From contig JAGCFO010000032.1 of the NCBI GenBank assembly GCA_017650105.1, positions 1 through 64,000 of the forward strand: DNA of 64,000 nt, written 5' to 3'. Below are positions 54,201-60,825 of the stretch, one piece after another. The notes below the pieces were generated by a model. It did not search any database. It worked only from the letters and a program-made list of their open reading frames with translations, and was not told the origin of the DNA. The translations under genes were made by a program, and so were the position numbers. Each line of letters starts with the position of its first letter. The stretch's first letter is position 1. Origin of the DNA: Bacteroidaceae bacterium. Its GTDB lineage: Bacteria; Bacteroidota; Bacteroidia; Bacteroidales; Bacteroidaceae.

Positions 54201-54458
54201 TTCTCCGATCGTTGGATTGAGGATGGGTCATATCTACGCTTGCGTCGAGCTACCCTAAGCTACAAACTTCCTGTCAATAGCGTTTGGTTGCAAGGCATTA
54301 CCGTATGGTTGGCAGGAAACAATTTGCTTACTTTCACTCATTACCTCGGTACAGATCCTGAGTCTTCTCTATCAAACGGAGTACTTTATCAAGGCATCGA
54401 TGCAGGGCTTGTTCCTCAAGGAAGAAGTGTTCAAGTAGGGCTTAAGTTAAATCTTTAA
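51291..54458 (+). CDS. SusC/RagA-type TonB-dependent receptor
   Basis: 1055 residues, intact. Signal peptide (FFLFSLQSLADN), a carboxypeptidase-like domain (IIRGTVVDASTKEPIAGARVVAHG), plug (GNPAMGASMLIGGINSLHANAQPLIIVDGVYY ... IDKVTVLKNATSIYGTKGSNGVIIIDTK) and a 22-strand barrel ending VQVGLKLNL. It imports a ligand across the outer membrane using TonB energy, with the SusD-like protein encoded 13 bases downstream. The usual plug motif DASA is NATS here. ATG 51291 overlaps the previous stop; 51300 is possible. Confidence 0.95.
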   Translation: MSVMKRFENVILSIRGIVFVCLFFLFSLQSLADNIIRGTVVDASTKEPIAGARVVAHGLQKHSTMTDEMGQYELAIPDNVSMLDISAPGYNLVQKSVVKGGDVSLFRDVFLSDYDLETVVSSSRTVSDFSLSPSLSIDTDISNRLGGDVRTVTHSGNPAMGASMLIGGINSLHANAQPLIIVDGVYYDQQYGRETLHDGFINNMLANISVADIDKVTVLKNATSIYGTKGSNGVIIIDTKRSTSMATRIEVNAMAGVELLPKFMDMMNASEFRLYASELIGGTDTKQTSFKFLKEDPNYYYYNKYHNETNWSEYLYREALTQNYSISVQGGDEVADYNLSLGYVNGQGTPVCNSFSRLNLRFNTDIKLGEKVSTRFDVAYNNNTRNLRDDGVPEDFVSSTILSPGFLGYVKSPFLNPYRYDEKGNLTTFIEGADDFAEGLALNSSWANPVAINVYGEARNKNYHESSMFNISISPRYDISSKVYLQTLFNYSLSNVNERSFVPMTGVPTFYISGVGISYNNASNLTAKQESLFSDTKINWHDRFANHSINLTGGFRFTNDSYLSSHQEGHNTGNDKTPNLSQSLAFKTVGGEDDKWRSMAWYAVVDYNYLFKYFLEGAVSMESTSRFGSDVKSGLPLAGLRWGVFPSLQAGWLVSSESFFKGVRAIDFLKLSAGYDVSGNDDIDVTASHTVFSSSKFLDNSIGLSLKSIGNNTVKWETTRRINLGADIRAFNNRLGLNVSLFKSFTSDLLTLKSLPEISGEGFYWSNGGSLQNQGVNARLNMKLLATREWSWEAGFSLGHYHNVVTALPDGDFTTKLYGAEILTAVDHPVGVFYGYQTKGVFASTEEAETAGVYQLLPTGAREYFGAGDVEFVNRDDKLVIDDDDKTIIGDPNPDIYGNLFSSLSWRRLSFDLQWNYSLGNDIYNYLRSQLESGSNFFNQTTALNRRWIAEGQQTDIPRATFGDPMGNGRFSDRWIEDGSYLRLRRATLSYKLPVNSVWLQGITVWLAGNNLLTFTHYLGTDPESSLSNGVLYQGIDAGLVPQGRSVQVGLKLNL

Positions 54459-54471
54459 TTTCCAATTTCGT

Positions 54472-56160
54472 ATGAAAGGAAAAAGTATATATATCACAAT
54501 AAATAGTAAGCGTTTTGTCGGGGCTTTGCTGACGTCATTAGTCTGCTTTCTGACGTCCTGTTCTGATGTTTTTGATATGCCATCTTCCTATTTCGTTACC
54601 GAAGAGGAAAATGCCTTGTCGCAAGCTGCTGACTCTGTCTATTCAGTAGTTGGCATTCTTGGGAAAGTACAACAGATTGCTGACAAAGTGGTCTTGTTCG
54701 GAGAGTTGCGTGCTGATTTGGTGGAAGATAACGAACACACCCCAAGTGACTTACGGGAAATTGTTGGCAATACTATATCAACAACTAACCCTTACGTCAA
54801 TTACAGTGATTTCTATGCTATCATAAACAATTGTAACTACTTTCTCGAACGAGCCGATACGACGGTGTTGGTTTCGGGGCGGAAGGTTTTCCTAAAGGAA
54901 TATGCTGTGGTTACTGCCATCCGTGCATGGACATATATGCAATTGGCGCTTATTTATGGAGAAGTACCCTTCTATACTGAGCCTATTCTAAAGGTTTCCG
55001 ACACGGAAAAAGATTTCCCTAAATACAACCTCTTCCAGATTTGTTCGTACTTTATCCCTCAACTTCTCCCGTTTGTTGACACTGAGTTCCCTTCCTACGG
55101 AACAATCTACGGCATACCCTCGGCGAAATTCTATTTTCCAGTTCAATTGGTTCTCGCTGATATGTATCTGTGGCAACAGAATTACGAACGAGCCGCATAT
55201 TATTATGCCTCTTATTTGGCTAAAAAAACGCTGACAACCGGTGTCGTAGCATCAAGCGTGGCATCAATCAATTCAAGTGACGAAGTTAGTACAATGACAT
55301 CCACATGGGGAACGTCGTTTACCAATCCCGTTTCTGATGAAATCATCACGCTTATCCCAATGGCTACAAGTAAATTGGAGGGTACGAAAAGCGAATTGGA
55401 AAATGTGTTCAGCAGTACAGAAGAAAACGACCAACACTATCAAGTTACTCCTTCGCAATCATACCAGAACCTATGTTTGGAGCAAGACTATGCTTATGTA
55501 GTGAATGCCCGTACTACGAAGCATCTCGCTTGTGGTGATATGCGTCAGTATTCGACATTCCCTGCATACTATGCTAAACTATATGGCACATCTTCGGGGC
55601 GGTATTCATTCCGTGAAGATGAGGAGGACATCCTTGTAAACAATAAATACACTAGCGGGCATGTTTTTGTTTATCGCGTCGGTACAGTATGGCTTCGTTT
55701 AGCAGAAGCTCTCAATAGGATGGGGCAGAGTACTGAAGCTTTCGGTATCTTGAAAGACGGCTGTAGCGTGCGTATGGTAGGCGACTCTTTGGCATTTACC
55801 TATGCAAACACTACTGAGGCGCTTGTGCGCTTTGCCGGTATTCATTCGCGTGGTTGCGGCAGATCTTTTGGTAACGATATGTACTCGATGCCAGATTTGA
55901 CGGATTCTCTCACAGCAACCCTTTGGACTCCTCAGCAAGTGGAAGATTATGTTGAGGATCTCATTATCGACGAGATGGCACTCGAATCTGCCTTTGAAGG
56001 TTCTCGTTTCTACGATTTGATGCGAGTCGCCCTACGGAGAAATGACCCCTCGTATCTTGCTGACAGAGTGGCACATCGCAAGGGTTCTACAGAACCAGCT
56101 GACGAAACACTTAAGTCGCTCCTCAGCGATAAAGCAAATTGGTTTATCAAGCACGAATAA
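54472..56160 (+). CDS. SusD/RagB-family lipoprotein
   Basis: 562 residues with lipobox FLTSC and start SDVFDMPSSYFVTEEE. SusD features are a helical TPR core (AIRAWTYMQLALIYGEVPFYTEP, FYFPVQLVLADMYLWQQNYERAAYYYASYL, VWLRLAEALNRMGQS) and C-terminal LIIDEMALESAFEGSRFYDLMRVALRR. It is the surface lid of the intact SusC receptor just upstream. It is more divergent from typical SusD proteins than the first copy in this locus. Confidence 0.9.
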   Translation: MKGKSIYITINSKRFVGALLTSLVCFLTSCSDVFDMPSSYFVTEEENALSQAADSVYSVVGILGKVQQIADKVVLFGELRADLVEDNEHTPSDLREIVGNTISTTNPYVNYSDFYAIINNCNYFLERADTTVLVSGRKVFLKEYAVVTAIRAWTYMQLALIYGEVPFYTEPILKVSDTEKDFPKYNLFQICSYFIPQLLPFVDTEFPSYGTIYGIPSAKFYFPVQLVLADMYLWQQNYERAAYYYASYLAKKTLTTGVVASSVASINSSDEVSTMTSTWGTSFTNPVSDEIITLIPMATSKLEGTKSELENVFSSTEENDQHYQVTPSQSYQNLCLEQDYAYVVNARTTKHLACGDMRQYSTFPAYYAKLYGTSSGRYSFREDEEDILVNNKYTSGHVFVYRVGTVWLRLAEALNRMGQSTEAFGILKDGCSVRMVGDSLAFTYANTTEALVRFAGIHSRGCGRSFGNDMYSMPDLTDSLTATLWTPQQVEDYVEDLIIDEMALESAFEGSRFYDLMRVALRRNDPSYLADRVAHRKGSTEPADETLKSLLSDKANWFIKHE

Positions 56161-56181
56161 TAGTTTTTTCTTAATACAAAT

Positions 56182-57723
56182 ATGTTTACCGAGAACGATT
56201 ATCAACTTTTCGCAAAGCGAAAAGTATCTGTCGAGAAAGTAGAAGAACAACTCGCTCGATTCAAGGAGGGATTTCCTTACCTTAAGCTACAAGACGCTGC
56301 ATCTGTTCCAAATGGTATTGTCCGTGCAGACAACAAGCAGATAGATGCAGCTATCGACAAGTGGAAGGAATATTGCAAAGATGGACATCGCGTTGTGAAG
56401 TTTGTCCCAGCTTCGGGTGCTGCCAGCCGTATGTTCAAAAATCTTTTTGCATTCCTCAATGGTCCTTCAGATGAGCCTACGACCGATTTTGAGAATATCT
56501 TCTTCGATCACCTTGCTTTTTTTGCATTCTACGATTCACTCAGCAAATGTTGTTCACACCTCTATGGAAAGGATGTGGAAACGCTTATGGAAGAGCATCG
56601 CTACAAGGATATTGTTTCAGCTTTGCTTTCTCCTGAGGGACTGAACTATGGCCAACTGCCAAAAGGATTGCTGGAGTTTCATGCTTATGAGGGAGCGGGC
56701 TCCCGTACTCCCCTAGAGGAGCATTTGGTGGAAGGAGCCCTCTATGCAAAGGATTCCGATTCGAGGGTTCATATCCATTTCACGGTTTCGCCTGAGCATC
56801 ATGTCCTTTTCAAGGAAAAAGTTGCTGCTGTAGCTCCTCTTTACGAGCGTCAGTTTGGCGTTACATACGACGTCACATTCTCTGAACAGAAACTGTCGAC
56901 TGACACTATTGCTGCTGATGTCGAGGGCGAGCCTTTCCGCGATAATGAAGGAAAACTTGTCTTCAGGCCTGGAGGACATGGGGCGCTTATTGAAAACCTG
57001 AATGAGCTGAATGCTGAAGTTGTTTTCATTAAGAATATTGATAATGTGGTACCCGACCGTCTGAAGGAGGACACCGTGCGCTACAAACAACTGTTGGCAG
57101 GCTTGTTGGTGCAACTGCAGGAGAAAACATTCACATATTTGCGGCTTCTCGATAGCGGGACATATTCCGACAATGACCTTGCAGGAATGATTCGTTTCCT
57201 CGAGGACAACTTCTTCTGCTTTAGCCCTTGGTTCAAGGCCGAGAGTGTGGGTACTGATAGTAAGGCTGCTGTCGTAAACTATTTGCAGTCGAAGCTCAAC
57301 CGTCCTATTCGCGTCTGCGGTATGGTGCCAAATGTGGGAGAACCTGGCGGAGGGCCATTCCTCGCTTACAATGCCGATGGAACAGTTTCGCTCCAGATTC
57401 TTGAGAGTTCTCAAATTGATATGAACAATCCCAAGAGCGCAAGCTTGTTTGCCAAAGGCACTCACTTCAATCCTGTGGACCTTGTCTGTGGAAAGAACAA
57501 TTACCTTGGTGAGCCTTTCGACCTTACCAAGTACGTTGACAAGAACACGGGCTTCATCTCCTCTAAGTCGAAAGATGGGCGGGAGCTGAAGGCTCTGGAG
57601 TTGCCGGGCTTGTGGAATGGTGCTATGAGCGATTGGCTTACGCTTTTCGTTGAAGTGCCTCTTTCTACTTTCAATCCAGTTAAGACTGTCAATGACCTCC
57701 TCCGCGCCGAGCATCAGAAGTAA
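56182..57723 (+). CDS. DUF4301 family protein
   Basis: 513 residues, cytoplasmic (no signal). Conserved segments include VKFVPASGAASRMFKNL near residue 75 and LPKGLLEFHAY, followed by RTPLEEHLVEGALYA. Others are FRPGGHGALIENLN and VFIKNIDNVVPD, and finally RVCGMVPNVGEPGGGPF. The GxAxRM and N-x-D-N-V layout resembles a nucleotide-sugar pyrophosphorylase fold, so a nucleotidyltransferase-like function is plausible but unproven. It follows the SusD gene by 22 bases and precedes the only strong terminator of the locus, so it is likely the last gene of that transcript. Confidence 0.85.
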   Translation: MFTENDYQLFAKRKVSVEKVEEQLARFKEGFPYLKLQDAASVPNGIVRADNKQIDAAIDKWKEYCKDGHRVVKFVPASGAASRMFKNLFAFLNGPSDEPTTDFENIFFDHLAFFAFYDSLSKCCSHLYGKDVETLMEEHRYKDIVSALLSPEGLNYGQLPKGLLEFHAYEGAGSRTPLEEHLVEGALYAKDSDSRVHIHFTVSPEHHVLFKEKVAAVAPLYERQFGVTYDVTFSEQKLSTDTIAADVEGEPFRDNEGKLVFRPGGHGALIENLNELNAEVVFIKNIDNVVPDRLKEDTVRYKQLLAGLLVQLQEKTFTYLRLLDSGTYSDNDLAGMIRFLEDNFFCFSPWFKAESVGTDSKAAVVNYLQSKLNRPIRVCGMVPNVGEPGGGPFLAYNADGTVSLQILESSQIDMNNPKSASLFAKGTHFNPVDLVCGKNNYLGEPFDLTKYVDKNTGFISSKSKDGRELKALELPGLWNGAMSDWLTLFVEVPLSTFNPVKTVNDLLRAEHQK

Positions 57724-57745
57724 AAAAAGAATATATTTGCTGATT

Positions 57746-57786
57746 CTGCCCCTTCGGTTCCCGATAAGCCGAAGGGGCAGTTTTAA
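57746..57786 (+). terminator. strong terminator at the end of the FAS1/SusCD locus
   Basis: Perfect 12-bp stem CTGCCCCTTCGG/CCGAAGGGGCAG (57746-57757 / 57769-57780) followed by TTTTAAT. Confidence 0.92.
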
Positions 57787-58409
57787 TAGTATGCGATGTT
57801 AATTATCGCAACATCTTTCAATCTCAATGCTAAACTTAATATTTCCTACATGATGGAAATCGTAATAGATGCAAAGCTTTCTACGGTATTATGTTATGCA
57901 CTCTTCCTAACTCCTTATCCCAAAAATAAGATTTTCCTTATTCATTTATTGATGCAGAGCACCTTAAAGAAAAGTTTATAATAATCTGTGTTTCAGAAAA
58001 AATGAAGAAAGGGGCGTAATGGTGCAGAACGAGTGTGATTCGTTGACAAAAGTCAATTATTTCCAGAGAAAGGAGAACGATTGGGAGAGTTTCTCCCAAA
58101 ATCCTTTTTCTTTGTGGGAGAAGTTCTCCCAAGCCTTTGGGAGGACCTCTCCCAAGAAGGAATAATGGTTCTCCCAAGAAAGAATAATACTTCTCCCTAG
58201 AAGGAATAATGAATTATACTTGTTGAAAAAATGCAAGACATCTAAACTAATTTGCCTCTTTCTTCATTAATGATTCACAATAGTTAATTGGAGTCTGATC
58301 TTGGTGCTTTTTTCCTTTTTTCTCTCCCAGTATTTACACATGAAGTCGTTATCTCGTAAGGTTTGAGTCAATTCCAACCATTCCGTTATGAATTAAATGG
58401 CAGAGGCAG
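57787..58409. other. gene-free region holding a repeat cluster
   Basis: About 620 bases with no convincing gene. The centre is a compact array of inverted and direct repeats (58081-58212); the rest is AT-rich with no recognised elements. Confidence 0.5.
58081..58212. repeat. cluster of GGGAGA palindromes and three tandem 22-bp units
   Basis: Three inverted repeats in a row: TTGGGAGA-GTT-TCTCCCAA (58081-58099), TGGGAGAA-G-TTCTCCCA (58115-58131) and TTGGGAG-GACCT-CTCCCAA (58137-58155). Overlapping the last, a 22-bp unit (TTCTCCCAAGAAGGAATAAT plus two bases) occurs three times at 58147, 58169 and 58191 with few mismatches. Confidence 0.85.
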
Positions 58410-59084
58410 TTAGTTTAACAATTTCAGAATCTGTTGGTCCGTAGCTTGAGGAAGGAGTTGCCGTAAATGAGTAAACAAGAGGTTGAATGATTCTTCTGGT
58501 GTATGCTCAGAAAAGCATGCTTCGTGCCCGTAGAGTTGCTCTGGAGTGGTTAGCAGCGACCATCCCCATCCGTAGGGGCGGTTGTGTTTGTCGTGGGGAT
58601 AGACAAAATCCTCAGTAACAATGCGCGTAGCCATTTGCAAACGCGTGATATAGGCGTCGAATCGGCTTCGCATCTTCGGTCCTGTGAATCCGCAGGCAGC
58701 TCGCAGCTCGCGCGTAATAAGGCTTCCGTTCATGCGAAGGGTCTCCAAAATGATGTCTTCTATGGTGCCCTCCTCTGGCTTGGGATAGAGATTCCGACGA
58801 TAGTTGCAGAAGTCGGGCCACCACTTACGGCTGATGAAGCATGCTTTTCCTGCAAAGAACTTACCGTAGACGCAATCACTCTCGGTGATAATAGAGCCCT
58901 TCCATTTCCATAACGGCCAGTCCCAACCTCCATCGGGGTATACAACATATCGGCACTCTTCGTCAACCAAAGCTTCTGCACAATAACCAGGTATCCCGCT
59001 GTCGAGGAGTGGAAGAAACCCGATGTCTTGTATGAGTTCCATCAGCGCCACTTCGGTATGTATCTCTCCTTGTTTGATGTTCAT
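58410..59084 (-). CDS. AlkZ-related winged-helix protein
   Basis: 224 residues, no signal. Sequence such as FLPLLDSGIPGYCAEALVDEE, WDWPLWKWKGSII, YGKFFAGKACFISRKWWPDF and TRELRAACGFTGPKMRSRFDAYITRLQMATRIV resembles Bacteroidetes proteins related to the AlkZ/HTH_42 fold (DNA glycosylase-like, tandem winged helices). It is shorter than true AlkZ, and I see no proof of glycosylase activity. It may act on or bind DNA. The start codon is preceded by GGAG at a good distance, an unusually clear ribosome site for this genome. It is downstream of an FAD-dehydrogenase gene by 49 bases. Confidence 0.65.
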   Translation of the reverse strand: MNIKQGEIHTEVALMELIQDIGFLPLLDSGIPGYCAEALVDEECRYVVYPDGGWDWPLWKWKGSIITESDCVYGKFFAGKACFISRKWWPDFCNYRRNLYPKPEEGTIEDIILETLRMNGSLITRELRAACGFTGPKMRSRFDAYITRLQMATRIVTEDFVYPHDKHNRPYGWGWSLLTTPEQLYGHEACFSEHTPEESFNLLFTHLRQLLPQATDQQILKLLN

Positions 59085-59133
59085 GGATGTTCTCCTACTT
59101 AAATAGAATGAGTTTTTTACTTATCTTCGCGAT

Positions 59134-60765
59134 TCATTGTTTCAAATACTCTGCTGCCATTTCAGCACAGCGTTCTCCGTCAACTCCGGCAGAAACGATA
59201 CCTCCTGCGTAGCCAGCTCCTTCACCGCAGGGAAACAGTCCGTGGATACGTATGTGCTGCAGAGTGTCTTTGTCGCGAAGAATTCTGATAGGGGAGGAGG
59301 TGCGGGTTTCAACGCCTATGATACATGCTTCGTTGGTAAGGAAACCCCTGCTATGCCGTTCAAACTGCTCGAATCCGCGTGCTAGTCGCTGACTGATTTC
59401 TTGTGGCATCCAGAAGTGGAGAGGAGATGAAACGAGCCCGGGAGAGTAACTCGATGAAGGAAGGTCATAGGATAGCTTTCCTTTGACAAAGTCAGCCATG
59501 CGCTGCGCGGGAGCTGTTTGTCGGCGCCCTCCCATCTGCCAAGCGTCTCGCTCGAGTCGCTCCTGATATTTCATTACACGCAAGACATCGTCTCCTTCAA
59601 TATCATCGGGACGTATCTCAACCACCATTCCCGAGTTGCTCCATTTGCCGTTGCGCCCACTTGGCGACATACCGTTGACGACAACCTGCTCTGGCCCCGA
59701 TGCAGCAGGAACGACAAATCCTCCCGGGCACATGCAGAAGCTATAGACCCCTCGTCCTTCCACTTGTGTGACAAAACTATACTCAGCTGCGGGAAGCCAA
59801 CGTCCACGTCCAGCTCGGCTGTGGTATTGGATTTGGTCGATTAACTCTGCAGGATGCTCAAGGCGCACACCCATAGCTATGCCTTTAGCTTCCATCTCGA
59901 TTTTATTGGAATGCATCCAACGGTAAACGTCGCGTGCTGAATGTCCTGTGGAAAGGATAACAGCACGTGCGCTTTTGTATCCCTCCAAAGTCGCTTCTGA
60001 CCCTTCACCTTTATTTTGGAAATGAGGTTCCGCCTGTTGAGGGAGGGATGGGGTTTGCTTTGTCGTCTGGTATGTGACACCGACCACTCTGTCCTTCTCC
60101 ACGATGATAGAAGTCATCTTTGTTTCGAAATGCACTTCACCTCCGCAAGTGAGAATTGTGTTACGCATGTTTTCGATGACGCGCGGGAGTTTATCGGTTC
60201 CGATATGAGGATGAGCATCAGATAGTATAGAGACGGATGCTCCGTGCTGACAGAAAACGTGAAGGATTTTTTCCGAATTTCCTCGTTTTTTACTTCGCGT
60301 ATAGAGTTTTCCGTCACTATATGCTCCTGCGCCGCCCTCTCCAAAGGAATAGTTGGACTCGGGATTGACTTGATGCTCACGGCTTATTCGAGCGATATCG
60401 CGCTTTCTGCTATGCACGTCTTTTCCCCGTTCGAGAACGACAGGACGGAAACCAAGTTCTATAAGTCGCAGTGCTGCAAAAAGACCTCCTGGGCCGGCTC
60501 CCACAATGATGACTTCTGGCTTGTCAGACACGTCTCTATATTCTGTGTGAACAAATTCGTCATCTGTCGGGAGCTCGTTAATATAGATGCGGACTGTCAA
60601 GTTAACGTAAATAGTACGCTGCCTTGCATCGATGCTGCGTTTTAAGACCCTAACTGCATGTATGGTTCGTGCATCTAAAGCATAAAAGCGTGCAATATAG
60701 TCCTTTATGCTCTGCTCGTTGAAGGCTTGCTGAGGTAATACGCGTATTTGATATTCTGAAATCAT
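59134..60765 (-). CDS. FAD-dependent dehydrogenase (COG2509-type)
   Basis: 543 residues. An N-terminal ~90-residue domain is followed by the Rossmann FAD site VIIVGAGPGGLFAALRLIELG and ERG (adenine-ribose). NPESNYSFGEGGAGAYSDGKLYTR then GHSARDVYRWM are typical of uncharacterised FAD dehydrogenases related to BaiN/HI0933. The C-terminal FPCGEGAGYAGGIVSAGVDGERCAE closes the FAD site. Substrate unknown. It follows the nuclease gene addB by 60 bases. Confidence 0.88.
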   Translation of the reverse strand: MISEYQIRVLPQQAFNEQSIKDYIARFYALDARTIHAVRVLKRSIDARQRTIYVNLTVRIYINELPTDDEFVHTEYRDVSDKPEVIIVGAGPGGLFAALRLIELGFRPVVLERGKDVHSRKRDIARISREHQVNPESNYSFGEGGAGAYSDGKLYTRSKKRGNSEKILHVFCQHGASVSILSDAHPHIGTDKLPRVIENMRNTILTCGGEVHFETKMTSIIVEKDRVVGVTYQTTKQTPSLPQQAEPHFQNKGEGSEATLEGYKSARAVILSTGHSARDVYRWMHSNKIEMEAKGIAMGVRLEHPAELIDQIQYHSRAGRGRWLPAAEYSFVTQVEGRGVYSFCMCPGGFVVPAASGPEQVVVNGMSPSGRNGKWSNSGMVVEIRPDDIEGDDVLRVMKYQERLERDAWQMGGRRQTAPAQRMADFVKGKLSYDLPSSSYSPGLVSSPLHFWMPQEISQRLARGFEQFERHSRGFLTNEACIIGVETRTSSPIRILRDKDTLQHIRIHGLFPCGEGAGYAGGIVSAGVDGERCAEMAAEYLKQ

Positions 60766-60825
60766 TTTTGAGAAAAGATGAAAGAACCGCTGAGTTGAAG
60801 GAGGTTTTGCTATTTACAATATACA

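Noticed and set aside
56713..57714. 333-residue open frame antisense to the DUF4301 gene
   Set aside because: Low-complexity mirror of a conserved coding region with no motif of its own.
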